A stretch of 47,653 nucleotides of DNA, from assembly GCA_016872715.1 (NCBI GenBank), contig VGZD01000014.1, forward strand, positions 1 through 47,653. The letters run 5' to 3'. Shown here piece after piece: positions 8,445 to 15,926 of the stretch; within the stretch, counting starts at the first letter, position 1, and each line of letters opens with the position of its first letter. The DNA comes from Planctomycetota bacterium. Lineage in GTDB: Bacteria > Planctomycetota > UBA1135 > GCA-002686595. The notes under the pieces were generated by a model, which searched no databases, had not been told where the DNA came from, and saw only the letters and a program-made list of their open reading frames with translations. The translations under genes were made by a program, and so were the position numbers.

Positions 8445-9509
8445 CTAGGACTCGTCGTCGGTCGAGAGCACCTTCGAGAAGACGTCGAGCTTCTCGAGGA
8501 ACACGCCCGTGCCGCGCGCGACCGCCGTCAGCGGATCGGGCCCGATGCGCGCCGGGATGCCGAGGTGCTCGGCCATGGCTTCGGCGATGCCGAGCAGCAG
8601 CGCGCCACCGCCGACGAGCGTGACGCCCGTGTCGACGATGTCGGCCGAGAGCTCCGGCGGCGCTTCCTCGAGCACGCGGCGCGTCTCCTCGCAGATCTGG
8701 CGCACGGGCTCCGAGAGCGCCTCGCGAATCTCGATCGAGGTCACGACCGTCTTGCGCGGCAGGCCTTGGATCGTGTCGCGGCCCTTCACTTCCATCGACA
8801 GTTCCTGCGCCATGGGCCACGCGGAACCGATCGTGAGCTTGATCTTCTCGGCCGTCTGCTCGCCGATGGCGAGGTTGTGGTGACGGCGCAGGTGATTGAC
8901 GATCGCCTCGTCGAGCTCGTCGCCGCCGACGCGCAGGCTGGTGGCCGAGACTTCGCCGGCGAGGGCGAGCACCGCGATCTCGGTCGTGCCGCCGCCGATG
9001 TCGACCACCAGCGAGCCGCGCGCGTCCGTCACCGGCAGCTCGCAGCCGATGCCCGCCGCCATGGTCTCGTTGATCAAGTACACGCGGCGCGCACCCGCGC
9101 GCTCCGCCGAGTGGATCACCGCGCGCCGCTCGACCGCCGTGATGCCGTAGGGCACCGCGATCACGACCTGCGGCTTGACCCACGTCTTGCCCTCGTGGAC
9201 CTTGGTGATGAAGTAGCGCAGCATGCGCTCGGTCACCTCGAAGTCCGCGATCACGCCGTCGCGCAGCGGGCGGATGGCTTCGATGTTGCCCGGCGTCCTG
9301 CCGAGCATGGCCTTGGCCGTGCTGCCGACCGCCATGCCGTCGAGCAGCACCTCGTTGGTGCCCTTCTTGACGGCCACGACGCTCGGCTCGTTCAGGATGA
9401 TGCCGCGGCCGCGGACACACACGAGGGTGTTGGCGGTGCCGAGGTCGATGCCCATGTCGACCGAGAAACGGCCGAGGGCCCATTCAATCGGCTTGAAGAC
9501 GCTGCCCAT
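8445..9509 (-). CDS. mreB: MreB, actin-like rod shape-determining ATPase
   Basis: This is a 354-residue bacterial actin. The phosphate-1 motif is GIDLGTANTLV near the start (about 20-30). The phosphate-2 motif is VVDIGGGTTE, and VTLVGGGALL near the C-terminus matches the adenosine motif. MreB forms membrane-bound filaments that orient RodA/PBP2 synthesis along the cell. Length and motifs are normal, and the C-terminus extends slightly with a Lys/Asp-rich tail. It is the first gene of the operon; a TAGAAT box lies about 130 bp upstream of the ATG. Confidence 0.98.
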   Translation of the reverse strand: MGSVFKPIEWALGRFSVDMGIDLGTANTLVCVRGRGIILNEPSVVAVKKGTNEVLLDGMAVGSTAKAMLGRTPGNIEAIRPLRDGVIADFEVTERMLRYFITKVHEGKTWVKPQVVIAVPYGITAVERRAVIHSAERAGARRVYLINETMAAGIGCELPVTDARGSLVVDIGGGTTEIAVLALAGEVSATSLRVGGDELDEAIVNHLRRHHNLAIGEQTAEKIKLTIGSAWPMAQELSMEVKGRDTIQGLPRKTVVTSIEIREALSEPVRQICEETRRVLEEAPPELSADIVDTGVTLVGGGALLLGIAEAMAEHLGIPARIGPDPLTAVARGTGVFLEKLDVFSKVLSTDDES

Positions 9510-9638
9510 GGTTGGATCGCTCTTGGAAGGGGTCGCTGCGGCGAGCGCGCGACCCCGTGAACCAGCGGGATGATCGGTGCGAAGGCCGAGGTCGACGACG
9601 GGCGACCCCTCGCACGTCCACGCGCCTCGGCTGTCCCG

Positions 9639-9644
9639 ATTCTA
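9639..9644 (-). promoter_or_regulatory. Candidate -10 box (TAGAAT) of the mre operon
   Basis: TAGAAT is read on the minus strand, about 130 bp before the mreB ATG. No convincing -35 box is seen at 16-18 bp. The same hexamer occurs before two other transcription units in this window. Confidence 0.35.
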
Positions 9645-9833
9645 GGCATGGAGGGCCTAGGAACGCTCGCACGCGCTCGAATCTTTTTTTGCGATCCGCC
9701 GACGAAAAAGCGCGTGGTTGCGCGGAAAAACCGCGTCGCACCGACGACGGACGGCGAGCGCGAGGAGCCCGTCCAAGGAGTGCCGCCCAAGGCGTCCATG
9801 CGAGCGCGGCGGCGAGTGTTCCTCCGAACAAGG

Positions 9834-9944
9834 GCCGCGAATCGGTTCCTTCGCCGAGCCGCAAGTCGGTTCCTGCGCGGGGCCGCAAGTTGGTTCCTGC
9901 GCGGGGCCGCAAGTCGGTTCCTGCGCTCGGCCGCAAGGACCGCG
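9834..9944. repeat. 24-bp tandem repeat, four copies plus a partial fifth
   Basis: The unit gccgcaagtcggttcctgcg plus four bases is repeated at 9834-9857 (diverged), 9858-9881, 9882-9905 and 9906-9929, with a partial copy at 9930-9944. It lies between mreB and the small membrane-protein gene and has no spacers, so it is not a CRISPR array. The length is a multiple of three, but no supported gene covers it. Confidence 0.9.
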
Positions 9945-9978
9945 GCCGGCGCGACTCGACTCGAGTCGCACCGGCCGC
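9942..9978 (-). terminator. Long GC-rich hairpin, candidate terminator or dyad site
   Basis: GCGGCCGG-c-GCGACTC pairs with GAGTCGC-a-CCGGCCGC around the 5-nt loop GACTC. That gives 15 paired bases with one C-A mismatch. It lies about 80 bp past the stop of the minus-strand small membrane-protein gene and directly abuts the tandem repeats. No T-run follows on either strand. Confidence 0.45.
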
Positions 9979-10059
9979 TGGGGTTGCCGCTCCGCTCAGG
10001 GCCAAGGCCGAGCGGGCGCGTGCCGCGCCGTATGGAAAGGCGCCCTAGAAGAAGACGCC

Positions 10060-10263
10060 CTAGAAGAAGACACCTTGCCCGAGGGCACCGAGCTCGTGGT
10101 CGACGAGCACGATCGCGGCGATCATCACCAGGGCGGTGACGATCGTGGCGGCTTCGACGAAGCCCATGCCTTCGGCTTCTTCGACGACCTCGACGTTGGC
10201 GGTCTTGGCGGACTTGGCGGCGGCCTTCTTGTCGGCCTTCGCGGGACGGGTGCTCTTCGCCAT
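10060..10263 (-). CDS. Small single-helix membrane protein, unknown function
   Basis: This is a 67-residue protein. The first 20 residues are Lys/Ala-rich (cationic), a short acidic stretch EVVEEAEG follows, and residues about 36-54 form one hydrophobic helix ending near LVDHELGALG. I recognise no family. GAGGT lies 6 nt before the ATG, which supports translation. The start is 31 bp downstream of the coiled-coil gene, so the two are probably one transcript. The last codons and stop (GVFF-stop) are duplicated in frame directly downstream by a 15-bp tandem duplication, so readthrough would add only five residues. Both this protein and its neighbour are membrane-anchored, which hints at a shared envelope role. 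Confidence 0.7.
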   Translation of the reverse strand: MAKSTRPAKADKKAAAKSAKTANVEVVEEAEGMGFVEAATIVTALVMIAAIVLVDHELGALGQGVFF

Positions 10264-10294
10264 GGTGGAACCTCGGGGGGTTGGGAGCCGTGGC

Positions 10295-11152
10295 TTAGAG
10301 GCGGGTCGAAGCGCGGTCGCCCGCGTTCATCTTCGCACTGCCCTTGGAGAGCACGATCAGCGCGGCGCAGGTGTCGTCCGTGACGGTCTCGACCTTGACC
10401 TGACCCTTGTACTCGGTGCCGGCGTAGATCTCGAAGGTGTGGCCGCGGGCGACGCCGGCGTTCTTGCCGACGTTGAGGGCCACCAGACCCGGCTTGAGGC
10501 TGTAGTCGACCTTGACGACCTGCGCCTCGATCAGCGGCATGGCGGTCACGTCGCCCTCGGCGACGCCGGTGATGCCCTTGAGGGTGTCGTACTTGGTCTG
10601 GACCGTGGCGGTCTCCTTCCTCGACTGGGCCAAGGCCTTCTCGAGGCCGGCGATGTTCATGTCGGCCACGGTCTTGGCCTCTTCGGCGTCGCGCTGGGCG
10701 GCTTCGGCGGCCTCGGCCTTGCGCTCGGCGGCGCCGCGGGCCGACTCGGCCTCTGCCTTGGCCTCGAGGGCGGCGGTCTTCTCGCGGTCGATCTTCTCGA
10801 GCTGGTTGCCCATGCCCGTCACCGACTCGCTGATCTTGGCGATGTCACCGCGCAGGCCTTCGTTGGCGCGCTTGGCGGCGTCGAGGTCCGACTGCAGGCG
10901 CTCGGCGTCGCTCTTGTACTGGCGGCTCTCGGCGAGCGCGGCGTCCTTGGCCGAGCGCTCGGTGTTGGTGCTGCTGGTGGCCGAGTCGAGCTGGCTCTGC
11001 AGCTCGGTGGACTGCTTCGAGAGCTTGGCGATCTCGGCGTCCTTGGCCTTCTTCAGCTCTTCGGTCTTGTTGAGGCTGTTCGCGGCCCACCCGAGGAAGG
11101 CGCCGGCAAGGATCAGGTTCAGGGCGAGGAGGATCTTACCGATGGTGCTCAT
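10295..11152 (-). CDS. Membrane-anchored coiled-coil protein with C-terminal beta domain
   Basis: This is a 285-residue protein. Residues about 6-24 form an N-terminal membrane helix (ILLALNLILAGAFLGWAA). Residues about 30-205 are an Ala/Glu/Lys/Gln-rich coiled coil. The last 80 residues form a compact beta-type domain (VVKVDYSLKPGLVALNVGKN, then GHTFEIYAGTEYKGQVKVE). A C-terminal module of this style, with a G-x-N/D-x-GV turn and a final GDRAST, is one I associate with uncharacterised planctomycete coiled-coil proteins and loosely with FlgT-like domains; this is from memory. I chose ATG 11152 because GGAG lies 5 nt upstream and the membrane helix follows. A strong promoter lies about 155 bp upstream. 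Function unknown; a periplasmic rod or scaffold is plausible. Confidence 0.75.
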   Translation of the reverse strand: MSTIGKILLALNLILAGAFLGWAANSLNKTEELKKAKDAEIAKLSKQSTELQSQLDSATSSTNTERSAKDAALAESRQYKSDAERLQSDLDAAKRANEGLRGDIAKISESVTGMGNQLEKIDREKTAALEAKAEAESARGAAERKAEAAEAAQRDAEEAKTVADMNIAGLEKALAQSRKETATVQTKYDTLKGITGVAEGDVTAMPLIEAQVVKVDYSLKPGLVALNVGKNAGVARGHTFEIYAGTEYKGQVKVETVTDDTCAALIVLSKGSAKMNAGDRASTRL

Positions 11153-11307
11153 ACGTCTCCGGAAGAAGCGGGGGTTCCGTTGCAGGCGTCTAGTAGGTCC
11201 GCGGAGCGGGCTGTCCGAGGCGCCGACCACGGGTGCGGGGTCGAACCGCGGGAGGTCAGGACCGCATCGGGGCGGCGCTCGAACGGGGGGTGGGACAGTG
11301 GGGCGGG

Positions 11308-11337
11308 AGTATAGGGGTGCGGCTTCGAGAGGGTCAA
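11308..11337 (-). promoter_or_regulatory. Near-consensus sigma-70 promoter for the coiled-coil gene
   Basis: On the minus strand TTGACC (11337-11332), an 18-bp spacer and TATACT (11313-11308). It is the best promoter match in the window and predicts a leader of about 150 nt before the ATG at 11152. Confidence 0.75.
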
Positions 11338-11395
11338 GGTCGCGCTGGCACTCTCCGCGAAGGCTCGCCCCGCGGGGGGGCGAGCGCGCCTCCTC

Positions 11396-13234
11396 CTATC
11401 CCTCGTCGGACTCCGGTAACCGCTGCGACGCCGCGCCCTTCGAGCCCTTGCTCGCGGACTTGGAGCCGCCCTTTCCGCCGCCGCCCTTTCCGCCACCGCC
11501 CTTTCCACCACCGCGTAGGGCGGCGAGGAGCGCGAGCAGCGGCAGGCCCGTGAACAGCGCAAACCACAGCCGCTCGAGCCGCACGAAGGGCGTGCGCGCC
11601 GCAACGTCGTTGGCACGGCCGGACGCCTCGAAGGGGGTGCGCGACGCGATCGGCACGGGCACGTTGGCGAGCAGGAAGCCGCGCACCATCTCGTCCTCGC
11701 CGCGCTCGTCGACGAGGCGCGCCACGTCGCGGCCATCGGGCCCGATCACGAGCGAGGTGCCGGACTGGGTCGCGCGCACCACGGCGCGACCGGTCGAGAG
11801 CGCCGCGAGCCGCGAAAAGGCCAGCATCTGCTCGCTCTCCTGACTGCGCTCGAACCAAGCCTCGTTGGACACCACCACGTGGAAGTCGACATCCGCACGC
11901 CGCACGGCGTCGGTGAAAACGTCGTCGAAGGCGTTGTCGAAGCACACCGCGGCGCCGAGCCGATAGCTGCGTCCGTCGCTGGCGCTGAAGGCCAGCACGG
12001 GGTCATCCCCCACCGGTCCGAGGAAGTCGGGGATGTAGCCGGCGAGCTCCGAGATGACCTCGCGCACGATGCCGAAGTGCTCGAGCCCGAGCATGGTTTC
12101 GGCTCCGGGAACGAGGTGCCGCTTGGCGGCCGGACCGACCCGCGTGCGGCCCGGTCCGGTCCAGATCAGCGCCGCGTTTTGGAAGCGCACGCGCCCGTCG
12201 ACCGGCCGCAGGTACTCGGCGCCGGAGAGAAACACGGTGCCCAAGGGCAGGATCGGGCTGCGCCCACCGGCTCCGAACAGCAGGCCGTCGATCCACTCGC
12301 GCTCGTTGGCGCGCGCGCGGCGGGCCCAAGCCGCGTCGAGGCCCCCGCCGCGCCACGGGTCGAGTCGCGCGCCGTTCTCCAAGGCCGCCGCGAGGTCCTC
12401 CGAGACGATCGGGATGCGCAGACTCGTCTCGGCCCACACGACCAGATCGGGGTCGGGCGCGCCGCTCGTCTGGGAGGCGATGAACCCCTCGATCGTCAGG
12501 TCGATCTGCTCGTCCATCATCGCGCGCGACTGGTCGGACTGCTGCTTGCGGCGCTGCTCGAAGCCCGGCTGCACGAGCAGCACGCGCGGACCCTTCTCGG
12601 TCGCGGGCGCGCTCACGAGGCGCGCGAGCACGATCGCGGCCACCAGCGGCAGGAGCCCGATGGCGAGCGGCCACGCGCGCGTGCCCTTCCCGATGCCGTC
12701 GACGTAGCGCTCCCACAGATCCGCGAGCGCGCCACCGAGGGTCGCGAGCACGAGCGTGAGTCCCGGCGTGCCCCACACGCGCGCGGAGCCCGAGATCCAC
12801 AGCGTGTCGTGCAGGTGCGTTCCCAGCCGCATCCACGAGACGCCGAACGGCGGCTCGAGCGCGGCGCGCAGGGTCTCGAACAGCAGCCACGCGAGCGGCG
12901 TGGCGAGCGAAAGCGGCAGCCGTCGCCGGAGCGCGCGCAGGGCCCAGCCCTGCGCCACGAAGTACAGGCCGAGCCCCGGGCCGATGAACCACAGGGTCTG
13001 GCTGGCGACCTTGGCCGCCCAGCTCATCACGAGGCACCAGCCGAGCGCGGCGCACAAGCACTCGATGCCGGCGGCCCACGGCCCGCTCGCGGAGGCGTAG
13101 CGCGCCCAGCACGCTACGGCGAGCACCGCGAGCGGCCACACGCCGCTGTCGCACAGCACGCCGGGGCTCGCGGCCCACAGGAGCGCAAAGGCGACCAGCA
13201 GGCCAAGCAGGCGGACGAGGCGAGTGACTTCCAT
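11396..13234 (-). CDS. lnt: Apolipoprotein N-acyltransferase
   Basis: This inner-membrane enzyme adds the third acyl chain to lipoproteins. The 612-residue protein has an N-terminal multi-helix membrane part (about residues 5-225), a nitrilase-like domain (about 230-500) and a C-terminal membrane helix (about 565-580). The catalytic triad reads E269 (VVWAETSLR), K371 (AAKRHLVPGAE) and C431 (AAVCFDN); the residue after Cys-Phe is Asp where most Lnt have Glu. The C-terminus ends in a Gly/Lys then Ser/Lys-rich tail with three GGGGK-type repeats, which is not usual. ATG 13234 directly precedes the first hydrophobic helix. The gene starts 79 bp after moeA. Lipoprotein-like signal sequences elsewhere in the window would be its substrates. 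Confidence 0.93.
   Translation of the reverse strand: MEVTRLVRLLGLLVAFALLWAASPGVLCDSGVWPLAVLAVACWARYASASGPWAAGIECLCAALGWCLVMSWAAKVASQTLWFIGPGLGLYFVAQGWALRALRRRLPLSLATPLAWLLFETLRAALEPPFGVSWMRLGTHLHDTLWISGSARVWGTPGLTLVLATLGGALADLWERYVDGIGKGTRAWPLAIGLLPLVAAIVLARLVSAPATEKGPRVLLVQPGFEQRRKQQSDQSRAMMDEQIDLTIEGFIASQTSGAPDPDLVVWAETSLRIPIVSEDLAAALENGARLDPWRGGGLDAAWARRARANEREWIDGLLFGAGGRSPILPLGTVFLSGAEYLRPVDGRVRFQNAALIWTGPGRTRVGPAAKRHLVPGAETMLGLEHFGIVREVISELAGYIPDFLGPVGDDPVLAFSASDGRSYRLGAAVCFDNAFDDVFTDAVRRADVDFHVVVSNEAWFERSQESEQMLAFSRLAALSTGRAVVRATQSGTSLVIGPDGRDVARLVDERGEDEMVRGFLLANVPVPIASRTPFEASGRANDVAARTPFVRLERLWFALFTGLPLLALLAALRGGGKGGGGKGGGGKGGSKSASKGSKGAASQRLPESDEG
11469..11513. repeat. Three 15-bp repeats encoding the Gly/Lys tail of Lnt
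   Basis: ccctttccgccgccg is repeated three times with one or two changes (11469-11483, 11484-11498, 11499-11513) and encodes GGGGK units on the minus strand. Confidence 0.85.
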
Positions 13235-13313
13235 GGGAACGTGGGAGATCAAGCGCGGACGAGCGCCGCGGTTCAACAACAAAGGCGATTCGCCCGACGC
13301 GGCCGCGCGGCGC

Positions 13314-14525
13314 TCAGGCGAGCGGGCGGTAGGCGAGCACGTCGCCGGGCGCGAGCGGAGCGTCGGCGAGTTGCACCGCGAGCGCCGCACAGCGCGAGAT
13401 CCCGACCACGTCGGCCGAGCCGTTCCAAGGCACCGGAACGAGGTCCATGCCGCCGTCGTCGGCGGGCTCCAGACGCACCGGCAGGTACTGCTCGCGCGGG
13501 TTGGGGCCGCGCGCCGTGCCGCGCCAGCGACCGCGGGCGGGCCGCGCGAGCACCTCCGCCCGCGCCTCTCCGCCGAGCACGCGCAGCGCCGGCGCCACGA
13601 ACACTTCATGGTTCACGAGGCACGACACCGGATTGCCCGGCAGCGCGAACACCGGCACCGAGCCGCGCACGCCGAACCACAGCGGCTTTCCGGGCTTGAT
13701 CGCGACCTTGTGGAACTCGCCGCGCACGCCGCAGCGCTCGAGCGCCGCCCCGACGAGGTCGTACTTGCCCATGCTGACGCCGCCGGTCGTCAGCAGCGCG
13801 TCGCAGCGCTCGAGCGCGTCTTCGAAGGCGCGCCGCAGCTCGCCCTCGTCGTCGCGCACGACGCCGCGCAGCACGACCTCGGCCCCGGCGGCGCTCGCCA
13901 TCGCCGCGAGGTGCAGGGTGTTGCCCTCGCGGATCTGGCCGCGGCCGGGCAGGGCGTCGGGCGCGACGAGCTCGTCACCGCTCGTCAGCACCGCGACGCG
14001 CGGTCGGCGCACGACCGGCACGGGCTCGCAACCGACCGCCGCGAGCAGCGCGAGGTCGACGGCGCGCACCCGACGGCCCGCGGCGAGCACGGGCATGCCC
14101 ACCGCGAGGTCCGACGCGCGGCGGCACAGGTGCTGGCCCGGCTTGGGCCGGTCTTCGAGCCGCACCCGGCCGTCGGGGAGGGCCCGCGACTGTTCGACGA
14201 TCACGACCGCGTCCGCCCCGCGCGGCAGCTCCGCACCCGTATAGATGGCGGCGCACTCGCCCGGCCCCACCTCGGCGCGCAAAGGCGCGCCGGCGCGGCT
14301 CTCCCCCAACAGCGCGAGCTCGCGCAGGCCCTCGGGACCGAAGTCCGCGCTGCGCACCGCGAATCCGTCCATGGCGCTCTTGTCGAACGGCGGCAGATCG
14401 ACGTCCGAGCGCGGTGCGCGGGCGAGCACGCGCGCGACCGAGCGCTCGAGCGCCACCGCCTCGACTTGGGCGAGCGGGGTCAGGAGCCCTAGAATCCGCT
14501 GCAGCGCTTGCGCCGGTGTGAGCAT
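13314..14525 (-). CDS. moeA: Molybdopterin molybdenumtransferase MoeA
   Basis: This 403-residue protein inserts molybdate into adenylated molybdopterin. The family strings are all present: LPPFDKSAMDGFA (about 44-56), EGNTLHLAAM, LLTTGGVSMGKYD (about 245-257), AIKPGKPLWFG and ALPGNPVSC. The C-terminal domain IV is complete. Length is normal. It is divergent from the efflux adaptor gene; the first codons overlap the promoter-like site for that gene. A TACACT box only 12 bp before the ATG suggests a very short leader. No other molybdopterin gene is nearby. Confidence 0.96.
   Translation of the reverse strand: MLTPAQALQRILGLLTPLAQVEAVALERSVARVLARAPRSDVDLPPFDKSAMDGFAVRSADFGPEGLRELALLGESRAGAPLRAEVGPGECAAIYTGAELPRGADAVVIVEQSRALPDGRVRLEDRPKPGQHLCRRASDLAVGMPVLAAGRRVRAVDLALLAAVGCEPVPVVRRPRVAVLTSGDELVAPDALPGRGQIREGNTLHLAAMASAAGAEVVLRGVVRDDEGELRRAFEDALERCDALLTTGGVSMGKYDLVGAALERCGVRGEFHKVAIKPGKPLWFGVRGSVPVFALPGNPVSCLVNHEVFVAPALRVLGGEARAEVLARPARGRWRGTARGPNPREQYLPVRLEPADDGGMDLVPVPWNGSADVVGISRCAALAVQLADAPLAPGDVLAYRPLA
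14466..14495 (+). promoter_or_regulatory. Promoter-like site for the RND efflux operon, inside the moeA start
   Basis: TTGGGC (14466-14471), 18-bp spacer, TAGAAT (14490-14495) on the plus strand. It predicts a leader of about 90 nt before the adaptor ATG at 14595. It overlaps the 5' end of moeA on the other strand. Confidence 0.45.
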
Positions 14526-14536
14526 GGGTGCGCTCG

Positions 14537-14542
14537 AGTGTA
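14537..14542 (-). promoter_or_regulatory. Candidate -10 box (TACACT) for moeA
   Basis: TACACT on the minus strand lies 12-17 bp before the moeA ATG, so the transcript would be almost leaderless. No clear -35 box. Confidence 0.25.
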
Positions 14543-14594
14543 CCGGCCCCCGCGACTCCCTCGGCAGCGCGCCCCCAAGTCAGGACCGCCCTCG

Positions 14595-15914
14595 ATGACC
14601 ACCCGCCACCGTCGCCCGCTCGCGACCATTCTCGCCGGTTCCCTGCTCGCGCTCGCTTGGGGTTGCTCGTTGGAAACCTCGGCCGAGGCCGAGGAGCTCT
14701 CGGGCGCCAAGGCGCGCGAGGCGGTGCGGGTCGTGACCGAACCGCTCGTCGAGCGCGAGGTCGTGCGCAAGCTCGAGACCGCCACGCGCGTCGAGAGCGA
14801 GTCGCTCGTGCAGGTTTTTCCGCGCGCGAGCGGCGTGGTGACGGCGCTGTCGGTCGAGGAGGGCGACGTCATCGCCGCCGGTGCGGTGCTCGCGGAGCTC
14901 GACGACCGCGACGCGCGTCTGCGGCTCGCCGACGCGCGCGCGGCGGCGGTCGACGCCGAGGCCAACCGCCCCAAGCTGGCGCTCGCCGTGCGCGAGGCGC
15001 AGGCACGACTCGACGCGGCCGAGCGCTCGGCCCTTCAGGCGCGCCGCGACCACGAGCGCAACGTCGCGCTCTCCGAGAGCGGCGGCGACCGACCCGCGCT
15101 GATTTCGAGCAAGGACCTCGAGGCGAGCGCGCTCGCGCAGGACCGCTCGCTCGCTGACGTCGGGCAGAACGCGCTCGCGCTCGAGCGCGCGCGGGTCGAG
15201 GAGCACAACGGCGAGACGGCGCTGGTGCGCACGCGCGTCGCGGTCGAACGCGCCGAGCTCGAGCTCTCCTACACGCGCATCGTCGCGCCCGTCGAGGGCG
15301 TGATCGCCGAGCGCTCGATCAAGGTCGGAGACACGCTCTCGCCTTCGACCTTGTGCTTCGCGCTCACCGATCCACAGCGGCTGCGCGCCGTGTTCTACCG
15401 CCCGCAGCGCGAGCTCGAGGTGTTCCGCGCCGCGCTCAAGGGCGGGGTCGCGTCCGCGGGCGGCGTGGCCGAGCTGGCCGTGCGCGCGAGCGCGGAAGCG
15501 ATGCCCGGCAAGGAATTCCGCGGCACCATCGAGCGCGTGGCGCCGACGATCGACGCGGCGAGCGGCAACTTCCGCGTCACGGCGCGCATGCAGCCCGCGG
15601 CGCTCTCCGATGCGAGCGCGCGGCTCCTGCCCGGCATGCTCGTGCGGCTCGAAATCGTCACCGACCGGCACGCGAACGCGCTCGTGGTTCCCAAGCGCGC
15701 CGTGCGGCGCGAGGGTGATCGCAGCACGATCTTCGTGGTCGAGGAAAGCCGCGCGCGGGCGGTCGAGATCGAAGAGGGCTTCAGCGACGAGCACGGCGTC
15801 GAGGTGATCGCGCGCGGCGGGGCGACGCTCGCGGCGGGCATGCGCGTCGTCGTGGTCGGCAATCGCGACCTCGAGGACGGCGCAGAAGTCGCGACGTCCG
15901 AGAGCGCGCGCTAG
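14595..15914 (+). CDS. RND efflux periplasmic adaptor subunit (membrane fusion protein)
   Basis: This 439-residue HlyD/AcrA-type adaptor would bridge the RND pump to an outer-membrane channel. The N-terminus is a signal sequence ending ALAWGC with C24 as a possible lipidation site, though the -2 Trp is unusual. A biotinyl-lipoyl half (FPRASGVVTALSVEEGDVIA, about 76-95), an alpha-helical hairpin (about 110-220), the second lipoyl half (YTRIVAPVEGVIAERSIKVG) and a beta-barrel plus membrane-proximal domain follow in the normal order. ATG 14595 was chosen because the signal sequence starts there; upstream in-frame codons are not protein-like. The first permease gene begins 12 bp downstream. No outer-membrane factor gene is adjacent. 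Confidence 0.93.
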   Translation: MTTRHRRPLATILAGSLLALAWGCSLETSAEAEELSGAKAREAVRVVTEPLVEREVVRKLETATRVESESLVQVFPRASGVVTALSVEEGDVIAAGAVLAELDDRDARLRLADARAAAVDAEANRPKLALAVREAQARLDAAERSALQARRDHERNVALSESGGDRPALISSKDLEASALAQDRSLADVGQNALALERARVEEHNGETALVRTRVAVERAELELSYTRIVAPVEGVIAERSIKVGDTLSPSTLCFALTDPQRLRAVFYRPQRELEVFRAALKGGVASAGGVAELAVRASAEAMPGKEFRGTIERVAPTIDAASGNFRVTARMQPAALSDASARLLPGMLVRLEIVTDRHANALVVPKRAVRREGDRSTIFVVEESRARAVEIEEGFSDEHGVEVIARGGATLAAGMRVVVVGNRDLEDGAEVATSESAR

Positions 15915-15926
15915 GTCGCCGCGGAC

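Larger units (their letters stand above)
9510..10059. other. 550-bp stretch without a convincing gene
   Basis: Nothing here reads as a conserved protein; frames that are open are low-complexity translations of the tandem repeat. The stretch holds the presumed mre promoter (9639-9644), a small hairpin CGCGG-AAAAA-CCGCG (9721-9735), four 24-bp tandem repeats (9834-9929), a long hairpin (9942-9978) and a duplicated 15-mer at 10041-10070 that spans the stop of the next gene. Confidence 0.7.

Noticed and set aside
9834-9944. CRISPR array
   Set aside because: Units are directly tandem with no spacers and there are no cas genes.
9657-9971. A 104-codon minus-strand frame over the 24-bp repeats (QEPTCGPA-type units)
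   Set aside because: No ribosome-binding site, no recognisable sequence, and repeats stay open in several frames simply because their length is a multiple of three.
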